Assembly (NCBI GenBank): GCA_021159475.1
Contig: JAGGRS010000134.1
Span: 1 to 14,015, forward strand
Direction: 5' to 3'
Length of the DNA stretch: 14,015 nt
Source: Candidatus Methanophagales archaeon
GTDB taxonomy: Archaea > Halobacteriota > Syntropharchaeia > Alkanophagales > Methanospirareceae
Under the pieces are notes generated by a model. It did no database searches, had not been told where the DNA came from, and worked only from the letters and a program-made list of their open reading frames with translations. How positions within the stretch are numbered: the first letter of the stretch is position 1; each line of letters starts with the position of its first letter. A program made the position numbers and the translations under genes. Shown here one piece after another: positions 7,593-14,015 of the stretch.

Positions 7593-8087
7593 ATGAAAGT
7601 GTTAGTGCTCGCAGATACGCATGTTAATGATGCAGGTATGCTACCAGAACGTTTAAGGGGTGAGTTGAAGAGTGCGGACATGGTCATTCACGCGGGTGAT
7701 TATACAGGCGAGAGGCTACTGGAGCAGTTGAGAGCGTCAGCGGGCGATTTCAGGGGTGTTTATGGGAATATGGACCCGGAAGGGATAAGGAAGGAACTGA
7801 GAGCTAAGGAGATAATAGAGATTGAGGGTGTCAGGATAGGTGTAACGCATCCTTCGGAGGGTGGCAGCCCTGTTGGGCTGGCGGCGCGAGTGAGGGCGAA
7901 ATTCAAGGAAGAAGACACGGAAGTGATAATCTATGGGCATTCGCACGAGCCACAGAATGAGAAGATAGACAATATCCTATACCTCAATCCAGGCAGTGCG
8001 ACGGGCGCATTTCCGGCGAGATACAGGAGCTTCGGGGTCTTGACCATAGAAAATGGCGTAATACGAGCGGAGATAGTGAGGGTGTAG
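7593..8087 (+). CDS. YfcE/MJ0936-type metallophosphoesterase
   Basis: This is a 164-residue single-domain calcineurin-like phosphoesterase. All metal-site motifs are visible in order: DTH (D8, H10), AGD (D36), GNMD (N59), THP (H86) and GHSH (H116, H118), followed by NPGSAT. The M. jannaschii relative MJ0936 is a metal-dependent phosphodiesterase on model substrates; a physiological substrate is not established. GAGGTGAGGT about ten bases upstream supports the ATG. The 34-base gap from trmI and 27-base gap to the G1P dehydrogenase suggest one transcript. A link to lipid or nucleotide turnover is only suggested by position. Confidence 0.92.
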   Translation: MKVLVLADTHVNDAGMLPERLRGELKSADMVIHAGDYTGERLLEQLRASAGDFRGVYGNMDPEGIRKELRAKEIIEIEGVRIGVTHPSEGGSPVGLAARVRAKFKEEDTEVIIYGHSHEPQNEKIDNILYLNPGSATGAFPARYRSFGVLTIENGVIRAEIVRV

Positions 8088-8114
8088 GTGTATCAAAAAT
8101 GAAGGAGTTAAGCA

Positions 8115-9185
8115 ATGGAACATTTTGAGAAGGTGAAGTGGATGCAACTGCCACGGGAAGTTCTGGTTGGTCATGGAGTATTGGGAGAAATCGGGCACGT
8201 ATGCAGACACCTCGGGCTGCGAGGTGGCGCCATTGTGGTCACTGGAGCGCTTCATACAAGGAAGATAGCGGGAGAGAGGGTGGTAGAGCTCTTAGTAGAT
8301 TCGGGCTACGAAGTGCAGCTGGCGGAAGTCCGTGCTATAAGCCCCGCCACTATAAAGAGAGTCGAGGAGATAGCGAAGGAGAGCGAAGCGGGCTTCGTGC
8401 TCGGTGTTGGCGGCGGGACAATCATTGATACCGCCAAGATCGCCTCCTTTGAGCTTGGTATACCCTTCATCTCTGTTCCTACCATCGCCTCTCATGATGG
8501 TATCGCATCGCCCAGGGCTTCTATCAAAGGTGATGACCGCAGTCCGGTGTCCAGGCAGGCTCAAGCTCCTCTCGCTGTCATCGCTGATACACAGATAATA
8601 TCCTCCGCCCCATTCAGGTTCACCGCTGCGGGCTGTGGTGATATTATTGCGAACTATACCGCGGTGCGGGACTGGCGACTCGCTCAGCGACTCCAGAATG
8701 CCGAATTCAGCACCTACGCCGCTGCTCTATCCGAGATGACCGCGAACATGATACTGGAGAATGCCGCTGAGATAGGCAAGAGGGGGGAGAATGCGACATG
8801 GACGGTGGTGAAGGCGCTGGTCTCAAGTGGCGTTGCTATAAGCATTGCGGGCTCTTCAGCACCTGCATCCGGTTCTGAGCACAAATTCAGCCATGCCCTC
8901 GATATGATAGCGGATAAGCCCGCTTTACATGGCGAGCAATGCGGTGTGGGAACCATAATGATGTCATACCTATACGGCGATGACTGGCGGAAGATTCGTG
9001 ATGCCCTGAAGGCAATTGGCGCACCCACGACCGCAAAGGAGCTGGGTATAAAGGATGAATACATCATTGAGGCGCTCACAACGGCACACAAGATTAATCC
9101 CGAACGATACACAATTCTGGGTGAGTCTGGACTCACGAGGGAAGCAGCGGTGAGACTCGCTCTCGCTACCGGCGTGATAGAATAA
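8115..9185 (+). CDS. egsA: sn-glycerol-1-phosphate dehydrogenase
   Basis: This enzyme reduces dihydroxyacetone phosphate to sn-glycerol 1-phosphate with NAD(P)H, fixing the stereochemistry of archaeal membrane lipids. The 356-residue protein matches the family throughout. The dinucleotide-binding GVGGGTIIDTAK is at 98-108, with SVPTIASHDGIASPRASIK just after it. Candidate zinc ligands are D176 in AAGCGD, H256 in SEHKFSHALD and H272 in LHGEQCG. The C-terminal helical domain is complete. ATG at 8115 has AAGGAG at 8102-8107. It is followed at once by UPF0179 and the methanogenesis marker 12 gene. This gene is one of the strongest pieces of evidence that the DNA is archaeal. Confidence 0.97.
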   Translation: MEHFEKVKWMQLPREVLVGHGVLGEIGHVCRHLGLRGGAIVVTGALHTRKIAGERVVELLVDSGYEVQLAEVRAISPATIKRVEEIAKESEAGFVLGVGGGTIIDTAKIASFELGIPFISVPTIASHDGIASPRASIKGDDRSPVSRQAQAPLAVIADTQIISSAPFRFTAAGCGDIIANYTAVRDWRLAQRLQNAEFSTYAAALSEMTANMILENAAEIGKRGENATWTVVKALVSSGVAISIAGSSAPASGSEHKFSHALDMIADKPALHGEQCGVGTIMMSYLYGDDWRKIRDALKAIGAPTTAKELGIKDEYIIEALTTAHKINPERYTILGESGLTREAAVRLALATGVIE

Positions 9186-9201
9186 ATGGGTGCTAACAAA
9201 G

Positions 9202-9636
9202 ATGGAAGGAGGGAGGATAGTAACTTTAATAGGGGAGAAGCTGGCGAACGAGGGTGAAGAGTTCATCTTCATGGGTATGGCGAGGAGATGCGAAGAGTGC
9301 AGATTAAGAAAAGCCTGTGGCAACCTCGAAGTCGGGCGAAGATACAGAGTGGAGCGAGTAAGAGAGGGTATAAAGCACGATTGTTATATACACGAGGGTG
9401 GAGTCCGTGTGGTTGAGGTGATAGAGCCGCCAATAAGAGCGGTGATTGATGCGAAATATGCGGTAAAAGGCTCAAAAATCGTATTCAAAGCCGTGAATTG
9501 CGAATCTTCACCGTCACTGCTCGAGCTATGCCATCCCGCTGGTCTCATGGATGGCGATAGATGCACCGTCCTGGATGTGATAAGCGATATCTCACCAGAT
9601 TTGAAACTGGTGGAACTGAAGAGGGAATCGAAGTAG
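9202..9636 (+). CDS. UPF0179 family cysteine-rich protein
   Basis: This is a 144-residue conserved archaeal protein of unknown function. Counting from ATG 9202 the family-like N-terminus is IVTLIGEKLANEGEEFIF, followed by four cysteines arranged C30-x2-C33-x5-C39 and C61 in KHDCY. That spacing could hold an Fe-S cluster or zinc. Three further cysteines (C100, C110, C121) lie in the C-terminal half. An in-frame GTG at 9190 would add four residues; I prefer ATG because MEGGRIVTLIGEKL resembles the usual start of the family and GGGTG lies nine bases upstream. It is sandwiched between G1P dehydrogenase and the methanogenesis marker 12 gene, two bases from the latter. No catalytic motif is recognised. 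Confidence 0.87.
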   Translation: MEGGRIVTLIGEKLANEGEEFIFMGMARRCEECRLRKACGNLEVGRRYRVERVREGIKHDCYIHEGGVRVVEVIEPPIRAVIDAKYAVKGSKIVFKAVNCESSPSLLELCHPAGLMDGDRCTVLDVISDISPDLKLVELKRESK

Positions 9637-9638
9637 AG

Positions 9639-10577
9639 ATGTTTATAGGTATAGACCACGGAACGACGGGAATACGGTTCGCCGGGATAGAGACAGAGAA
9701 TAGGGGCGATGCCACGAGAATCTTCGAGCTATCGCGAGAAGAAGCTGCGAGCATGGATGCTGATGCGATAATGGATATCGTGGAAACGGGTCTGGAGACG
9801 AGAGCGGAGTCAATAGAACTTATTGCATTGACTTACTCAATGGGCGACGGTTTCTCAAGGATAAAAAAGATTGAAGAGGTGAATAACAGGGGATTGAGTG
9901 GTGAGGGAGGAGCGGGTAAGCGTGTTGGTGGCGGTACGAACGTCTTCGATGCCATAAAGAACTCCGGTATACCCGCTATAATGATACCCGGGATACATGC
10001 ACGAAGCGAGAGTATAGACCCGAGAATGAGATTCTTCTCGCATTGTGCAAGTCCTGATAAGGTTGGTGTTGCATATCACATATATAAGCAAGGCTTTGAG
10101 CATTTCATCTTCTCTGATGTCAGTTCCAACACAGTAACGATGTGTGTGGTGAACGGAGTAATAATAGGAGGAATGGATGCGTGCATAGGTGCGCCAGGAC
10201 TTTATCAGGGTCCCATTGACCTCCAGCTGATAAGGGATATTGACAGTGGGAAAATGAGTGCGGGCGATGCGTTCGCTAATGCCGGTGTCACACGTAAGGG
10301 GGCAGCAGCCGATGCATCAGCCACATTGGCGTTGTTCGTGGCGATGGAGGTCTCCGCAATGCGTGTCCTCATGCATGACTACGGTGTGTCCGCTGATGCA
10401 ATCTTCCTAACCGGTTCGGAGGGCGAGAAGCGGATGCTGAAGGAGAGGATAGACCGGCTCCTGGATGCGAAGACACGGACATTAACGAGATACAGTGCAG
10501 CAATAGGGTGTGCGGAGATAGCGAGGGATGTGCATTATGGAACGAGTGAGATAGTGGGTATAAAAGTGGAGATATAG
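9639..10577 (+). CDS. methanogenesis marker protein 12 (ASKHA-fold putative ATPase)
   Basis: This is a 312-residue protein of the methanogenesis marker 12 family, which is conserved in methanogens but has no established function. The N-terminal MFIGIDHGTTGIRFAGIE looks like the phosphate-1 loop of the acetate-kinase/sugar-kinase/Hsp70 superfamily. IFSDVSSNTVTMCVVNG (about 157-173) fits phosphate-2, and IFLTGSEGEK (255-264) fits the adenosine motif, so nucleotide binding is likely. ATG at 9639 was chosen over an in-frame ATG at 9561, which would overlap UPF0179 by 76 bases and place non-homologous residues before the GIDHG loop; GAGGGA lies upstream. The gene ends the long plus-strand run and converges on aIF2-beta with 15 bases between. 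Confidence 0.88.
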   Translation: MFIGIDHGTTGIRFAGIETENRGDATRIFELSREEAASMDADAIMDIVETGLETRAESIELIALTYSMGDGFSRIKKIEEVNNRGLSGEGGAGKRVGGGTNVFDAIKNSGIPAIMIPGIHARSESIDPRMRFFSHCASPDKVGVAYHIYKQGFEHFIFSDVSSNTVTMCVVNGVIIGGMDACIGAPGLYQGPIDLQLIRDIDSGKMSAGDAFANAGVTRKGAAADASATLALFVAMEVSAMRVLMHDYGVSADAIFLTGSEGEKRMLKERIDRLLDAKTRTLTRYSAAIGCAEIARDVHYGTSEIVGIKVEI

Positions 10578-10603
10578 TAGTGAAAAGAGAGCTTATCTCC
10601 CAC
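10566..10603. terminator. possible hairpin between convergent genes
   Basis: GTGGAGATA (10566-10574) pairs with TATCTCCCAC (10594-10603) with one bulged C, leaving a 19-nt loop. The stem spans the stop codons of the marker 12 gene and of aIF2-beta. It could act on both transcripts, but archaeal termination is mostly driven by T-runs and none follows directly, so this is a weak call. Confidence 0.25.
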
Positions 10604-11027
10604 CGCCTCCTTTTATCTTCGCTACGGGGCGAACGGCACCGCACGCATCACATTTCAATACCCATACACGCTCCATCCTGGTGAGGTGCGTATCTGGCTT
10701 CTTGCACTCCCAGCATAGCACATATTCGTGTATGAAGCGTTGAATTTGATGCTGAACCTCATCATGAGAGAATCTGCCCTGGAATATCGCTCTGTTACCT
10801 TCTATCCTGCCCGCAGTGCCCAGTTCACTGACCAGGAATTTCATTACATACTCGGGTCTCCGGTTTATATAATTGCATATCGCATCGAAATTATCGAAGA
10901 TGGTGGTCTTACCCTCGATGAAGACCTTTGCATCGGGTATGACGAATCGTGATTCATTGCTCTTTATATTCGCCGGTAACTGGCTCAAAGCCCGGTCCAA
11001 TAGCTCCTCATATTCACGGTCTTTCAT
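10593..11027 (-). CDS. eif2b: translation initiation factor aIF2 subunit beta
   Basis: This is a subunit of the aIF2 heterotrimer that carries Met-tRNAi to the small subunit. The 144-residue protein shows the N-terminal helix that contacts gamma (EYEELLDRALSQL), and the alpha-beta core with GKTTIFDNFDAICNYINRRPEYVMKFLVSELGT split around 40-71. The zinc ribbon has C105, C108, C126 and C129 in VLCWEC...LKCDACG. The length is normal for archaea and the Gly-rich C-terminus is short. ATG at 11027 is preceded by GAGGTAG. It lies 37 bases downstream of tRNA-Ser on the same strand and probably belongs to the lsm-L37e-tRNA-Ser transcript. Confidence 0.97.
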   Translation of the reverse strand: MKDREYEELLDRALSQLPANIKSNESRFVIPDAKVFIEGKTTIFDNFDAICNYINRRPEYVMKFLVSELGTAGRIEGNRAIFQGRFSHDEVQHQIQRFIHEYVLCWECKKPDTHLTRMERVWVLKCDACGAVRPVAKIKGGGGR

Positions 11028-11064
11028 ATCTCACTACCTCTACCTACCTCGCTCTCCGCCACAG

Positions 11065-11150
11065 CGCCGAGGAAGGGATTTGAACCCTTGCGTCCCGTGA
11101 GGGACACCGGCTCTCAAGGCCGGCGCTTTTGTCCACTAAGCTACCTCGGC
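11065..11150 (-). tRNA. trnS: tRNA-Ser (anticodon UGA)
   Basis: This minus-strand 86-nt class II tRNA has the acceptor stem GCCGAGG/CCTCGGC and discriminator G. The D arm is GCTTAGTGGACAAAAGC, and the anticodon stem CCGGC/GCCGG encloses the loop CTTGAGA, with TGA at + 11114-11116. The long variable arm has a GTCCC/GGGAC stem, and the T arm is AAGGG-TTCAAAT-CCCTT. It decodes UCA. No intron and no encoded CCA. It begins eight bases after the L37e stop, so it must be excised from an mRNA-containing precursor unless it has a promoter inside L37e. Confidence 0.96.
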
Positions 11151-11158
11151 TGTTTCAT

Positions 11159-11643
<485 letters not shown>

Positions 11644-11671
11644 TCAGCCAATCGCTAATTTGTGCTTTCTA

Positions 11672-11686
11672 TTTTATAATTCTTTT
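11672..11686 (-). promoter_or_regulatory. box A promoter of the lsm operon
   Basis: On the minus strand AAAAGAATTATAAAA combines a purine-rich BRE-like part with TTATAAAA (11679-11672). The predicted start is near 11650, about 30 nt before the lsm ATG. Confidence 0.45.
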
Positions 11687-11689
11687 GGA

Positions 11690-11722
11690 CTATATTTAAT
11701 ATCATGCCCTGGTATATATCCT
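11690..11722 (+). promoter_or_regulatory. promoter region of L15e
   Basis: Two TATA-like elements lie on the plus strand: CTATATTTAATA (11690-11701) and GGTATATATCC (11711-11721). Predicted starts are near 11722 or 11742, either of which leaves a leader of 25-45 nt before ATG 11767. I cannot decide between them. Confidence 0.4.
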
Positions 11723-11733
11723 CTTAAGTTATG

Positions 11734-11756
11734 CAAATAGCGAATAACAAATAGCG
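11734..11756 (+). repeat. 9-bp direct repeat in the L15e leader
   Basis: CAAATAGCG occurs at 11734-11742 and again at 11748-11756, a 14-base period. A related sequence, CAAATTAGCG, occurs on the opposite strand at 11662-11653 near the predicted lsm start. The position close to both starts suggests a shared regulatory motif. Confidence 0.4.
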
Positions 11757-11766
11757 GGGGAGAGAG

Positions 11767-12294
11767 ATGGTAAAGTCATTCTATGAATACATAGGTGAAG
11801 CATGGAAGAGACCGGATGAGTCTTATGTGGGCGAATTGAGGCGTAAGAGGCTGGTGGAGTGGCGAAGAGAGCCGGCAGTTGTCAGGATAGAGCATCCAAC
11901 GCGGTTAGACCGTGCACGAGCTCTTGGGTATAAGGCGAAACGGGGCTTCATCATGGTGAGAGTGAGGGTCAGACGCGGTGGCAGGCGAAGACCGAGACCG
12001 AATAAGGGCAGGAGACCGAAGAGGATGGGTGTGCATAAGATAACGCCCGGCAAGAGCTTACAGCGGATTGCTGAGGAGCGAGCGGCGCGTAAATATCCCA
12101 ATATGGAGGTTCTTAACTCCTACTGGGTCGCGGAGGATGGTAAGAGTAAATGGTTTGAAGTAATAATGGTCGAACCCGCAAACCCAGTGATAAAATCCGA
12201 TAAGAGGCTCAACTGGGTCTGTCAACCCACTCATAAGGGTAGAGCTTTTAGAGGTCTGACCTCGGCGGGAAAGAAGGGAAGGGCTCTGGTTTAA
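11767..12294 (+). CDS. rpl15e: 50S ribosomal protein L15e
   Basis: This is the archaeal/eukaryal large-subunit protein (unrelated to bacterial L15). The 175 residues contain the family's [16 protein letters not shown] start and [21 protein letters not shown] very basic [21 protein letters not shown] stretch spans about 65-86, and the [21 protein letters not shown] core and the C-terminal [17 protein letters not shown] follow. It is at the short end for archaeal L15e, ending soon after the [10 protein letters not shown] motif. GGGGGAGAG immediately precedes the ATG. It diverges from lsm and is followed after five bases by the DUF763 gene. Confidence 0.97.
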   Translation: MVKSFYEYIGEAWKRPDESYVGELRRKRLVEWRREPAVVRIEHPTRLDRARALGYKAKRGFIMVRVRVRRGGRRRPRPNKGRRPKRMGVHKITPGKSLQRIAEERAARKYPNMEVLNSYWVAEDGKSKWFEVIMVEPANPVIKSDKRLNWVCQPTHKGRAFRGLTSAGKKGRALV

Positions 12295-12299
12295 GTTCA

Positions 12300-13403
12300 A
12301 TGAAGAGAGCGGGTGTAATGGACCTGCCACTTCATCGTGGCTCTGCACCTTACTGGCTGGTGAAGCGAATGAAGAGCTTAGCCCACGCCATCTTTGAACT
12401 CCTGGTTGAGGAATACGGTGTAAGTGGTGTGATAGAGAAGCTGGCAGACCCGCTATGGTTCCAGTCGCTATCATGCGTGCTCGCCTATGACTGGCACAGT
12501 AGTGGCACCACAACGGTGGTATGTGGTGTCCTGAAATCGGTGATAGACCCTGAGGAGTTTGGCATTGGTATCGCCGGCGGTAAGGGCAAGACGTCGAGGA
12601 ATACGCCATCCGAGATAGAGGAGATAGGAACGAAACTGAGCCTCAGTGATGCAAAGATAGAGGAGCTGAAATACGCCAGCAGGCTATCTGCGAAGGTGGA
12701 TAATGCATGCATCCAGGATGGCTATCAACTGTATCATCACACGATGGTCATCACTGAGAAGGGCGAATGGGCGGTGATACAGCAGGGTATGAATCCCCAT
12801 AACAGGTATGCAAGACGGTATCACTGGCTCTCGTCAGCGGTAAAGAGTTATGAGGAGCCACATCAGGGCATCATCGGCTTACCCCACAGCCATGTCCTGG
12901 ATATGACTGCGAGGGAAAGTAGAGAATGCCGCGAAGTCTCTATTGACCTGGTTAAGGGCAAAGATTTAAGGCGATTGTATAAGGAGCTTGAGAGCGACTT
13001 CAGGCTGAAGAGAGGGCAGAGGACATTGCTGAACTTCAATGCACCAACGGTGGAAGAGGAAGCACTTGCACCTATACCCGAGCAGCCCGGCATCTTCAAG
13101 TTGCCAAGACGCGTGAACTGGGATGCTCTTCGTATCGCTTATGAGAATCAGCCATCGGATTTTGAAGAACTTTTGTGCGTTCGCGGTCTGGGACCGGCAA
13201 CAGTGCGGGCTTTAGCGCTCATCGCTGAGCTGATATACGGTGCGAAGCCGAGCTGGCGCGACCCCGTTAAGTTCTCATTCGCATTTGGTGGTAAAGATGG
13301 CGTGCCGTATCCGGTGGACAGGCGCACGATGGATGAGACCACCGAGATATTACGGGCTGTGATAAAGGATTCCCCATCCAGCGTTGTTAAATTAAAGTCT
13401 TAA
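12300..13403 (+). CDS. DUF763 family protein with helix-hairpin-helix motif
   Basis: This is a 367-residue conserved protein of unknown function. The family is recognised from highly conserved blocks: RAGVMDLPLHRGSAPYWLVKRM at 3-24 (given here in outline), YDWHSSGTTT (63-72), GGKGKTSRNTPSEI (93-106), DGYQLYHHTMV (140-150) and WAVIQQGMN...ARRYHWLS (158-178). Several invariant-looking His, Asp and Gln residues suggest an active site. Near the C-terminus LLCVRGLGPATVRALALIAELIYG-like sequence (about 291-314) is a helix-hairpin-helix, a non-specific DNA or RNA backbone binder. The start is five bases after L15e with no clear SD, so translational coupling is likely. A nucleic-acid role is inferred only from the HhH and the neighbour. 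Confidence 0.9.
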   Translation: MKRAGVMDLPLHRGSAPYWLVKRMKSLAHAIFELLVEEYGVSGVIEKLADPLWFQSLSCVLAYDWHSSGTTTVVCGVLKSVIDPEEFGIGIAGGKGKTSRNTPSEIEEIGTKLSLSDAKIEELKYASRLSAKVDNACIQDGYQLYHHTMVITEKGEWAVIQQGMNPHNRYARRYHWLSSAVKSYEEPHQGIIGLPHSHVLDMTARESRECREVSIDLVKGKDLRRLYKELESDFRLKRGQRTLLNFNAPTVEEEALAPIPEQPGIFKLPRRVNWDALRIAYENQPSDFEELLCVRGLGPATVRALALIAELIYGAKPSWRDPVKFSFAFGGKDGVPYPVDRRTMDETTEILRAVIKDSPSSVVKLKS

Positions 13404-13415
13404 TAATAAGTAATC

Positions 13416-13471
13416 CCACAAAACTTTGAGCTCTTAATTACTTTATGAGGGCGGGTGCAAAAATTTTGTGG
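13416..13471. terminator. convergent termination region between DUF763 and CBS genes
   Basis: CCACAAAA (13416-13423) and TTTTGTGG (13464-13471) form an 8-bp inverted repeat with a 40-nt spacer. On the minus strand a T5 run (13463-13459) follows the CBS stop, and on the plus strand TTTT at 13464-13467 follows the DUF763 stop. Short T-runs are the usual archaeal termination signal. Confidence 0.35.
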
Positions 13472-13477
13472 TGTTAG

Positions 13478-13873
13478 TTACTCGAAGCTCGCTCTTAGTA
13501 TGTCACTCGCCGTTAATATCCCTATGGGAACGCCAGGAGCGGGCTTTAGAGAGAGAATCACTAACCGGTGGATGTTCAAATCGCGCATAATCGCTGCGGC
13601 TTTTCTTAACGTCGTTTCCGGGTCTATCGTCCTCACAACCGTGGACATGACATCTTCTGCCGTTAATTTGTCCCAATCCTTGTCAAAAACTTTAATTATG
13701 TCTATCTCCGATATAACACCCACTGCCTCGCCATTTGGCGCAGTTACTACGATACCTGATATATGTTTCCGCACCAGGAGTTTTGCTATTTCGCTTACTG
13801 GAGTGTCAAACGGTGCCGTAATGACACCCCTCGTCATCACGTCCCTTACCCTCTTCTCTTTTGATATATTCAT
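13478..13873 (-). CDS. two-CBS-domain protein
   Basis: This is a 131-residue protein consisting of a tandem pair of CBS domains (a Bateman module) and nothing else: CBS1 at about 9-64 with VRDVMTRGVITAPFDTPV and GEAVGVISEIDII, CBS2 at about 72-128 with AEDVMSTVVRTIDPETTL and PIGILTASDILRAS. Such modules bind adenosine nucleotides, SAM or metals and regulate partners by association; with no effector domain here the partner must be another protein. ATG at 13873 lies 26 nt after the predicted start of a box A in the palindromic intergenic region. It diverges from a HEPN-domain gene. Which ligand it senses cannot be read from sequence. Confidence 0.9.
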   Translation of the reverse strand: MNISKEKRVRDVMTRGVITAPFDTPVSEIAKLLVRKHISGIVVTAPNGEAVGVISEIDIIKVFDKDWDKLTAEDVMSTVVRTIDPETTLRKAAAIMRDLNIHRLVILSLKPAPGVPIGILTASDILRASFE

Positions 13874-13899
13874 CTGTCCAGGATTCAGCTCAGAGCTTG

Positions 13900-13933
13900 A
13901 TTTATTTTATAATGAATGATGTATAAAATAAAT
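13900..13933. promoter_or_regulatory. symmetric divergent promoter: 12-bp perfect inverted repeat
   Basis: ATTTATTTTATA (13900-13911) is repeated in inverted orientation as TATAAAATAAAT (13922-13933) around a 10-nt centre. Each arm contains a box A-like TTTTATA in opposite orientation. The plus one predicts a start near 13935 for the HEPN gene, the minus one a start near 13899 for the CBS gene. Either it is simply two mirrored TATA boxes or also an operator. Confidence 0.45.
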
Positions 13934-13950
13934 TAAAACTAAGTGGATAG

Positions 13951-14015
13951 ATGGCAGAGAGGAGCAGGGATTGGATAAAGCAAGCAGAACGAGACTTAAA
14001 AGTAGCTGAAGAGCT
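13951..14015 (+). CDS. HEPN-domain protein, 5' end only
   Basis: This open frame starts at ATG 13951 and runs off the window after 21 complete codons. The visible MAERSRDWIKQAERDLKVAE is the characteristic N-terminal helix of archaeal HEPN proteins (R-x-W-x-x-Q-A-x-x-D-L-x-x-A). These often act as the RNase-toxin or target half of HEPN-MNT (nucleotidyltransferase) pairs. The catalytic RxxxxH motif, normally in the C-terminal part, is outside the window, as is any MNT partner. GTGGAT just before the ATG is a weak SD and the predicted leader is short. Identification rests on one helix. Confidence 0.65.
   Translation, partial: MAERSRDWIKQAERDLKVAEE

Noticed and set aside
9561..9638. N-terminal extension of the methanogenesis marker 12 gene from an upstream in-frame ATG.
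   Set aside because: It would overlap UPF0179 by 76 bases and add 26 residues before the phosphate-loop that normally begins the protein.
10728..11100. Plus-strand open frames over aIF2-beta and tRNA-Ser.
   Set aside because: They lie antisense to aIF2-beta and run into a tRNA; no SD or homology.
13478..14015. CBS protein as antitoxin of the HEPN protein.
   Set aside because: Known HEPN partners are MNT nucleotidyltransferases usually on the same strand; divergence from a CBS gene is not evidence of a toxin-antitoxin pair.

Overview
The window is archaeal chromosome, most likely euryarchaeal and from a methanogen or an anaerobic methane/alkane-oxidising relative. The evidence is: archaeal/eukaryal-type translation genes (aIF5B, S6e, aIF2-beta, Sm-like protein, L37e, L15e); glycerol-1-phosphate dehydrogenase, which makes the archaeal lipid backbone; TATA-box (box A) promoters; and a gene of the methanogenesis marker 12 family, found almost only in methanogens and close relatives. 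Heavy use of AGG/AGA and ATA codons together with the marker gene would fit an ANME-1-like lineage, but that placement is inference.

Layout. (1) 1-640, minus strand: tRNA-Trp(CCA) without an intron, and an unrecognised winged-helix protein whose promoter overlaps a 25-nt dyad. (2) 835-10577, plus strand: a run of twelve closely spaced genes: dnaJ, aIF5B, S6e, a small winged-helix regulator, a class-V aminotransferase, pyrI, hisB, trmI, an MJ0936-type phosphodiesterase, G1P dehydrogenase, UPF0179 and methanogenesis marker 12. It starts with chaperone and translation genes, passes through amino-acid and pyrimidine enzymes and tRNA modification, and ends in lipid synthesis and a methanogen-specific unknown. 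A good box A before aIF5B suggests at least two transcription units. (3) 10593-11619, minus strand: lsm, L37e, tRNA-Ser(UGA), aIF2-beta, a compact RNA/translation operon with a tRNA between protein genes. (4) 11767-13403, plus strand: L15e and a DUF763 protein with a helix-hairpin-helix. L15e and lsm diverge from a shared A/T-rich promoter region carrying repeated CAAATAGCG-like motifs. (5) 13478-13873, minus strand: a two-CBS-domain protein, divergent across a perfect 12-bp inverted repeat from the start of a HEPN-domain gene cut off by the window end.

Most of the window is core housekeeping. I see no mobile element, CRISPR array or defence island; the truncated HEPN gene at the right edge may begin an accessory region. 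The items most worth following are UPF0179 plus marker 12 next to G1P dehydrogenase, the two palindromic control regions, pyrI without pyrB, and the L15e-DUF763 pair. No stretch over 300 bases lacks a gene.
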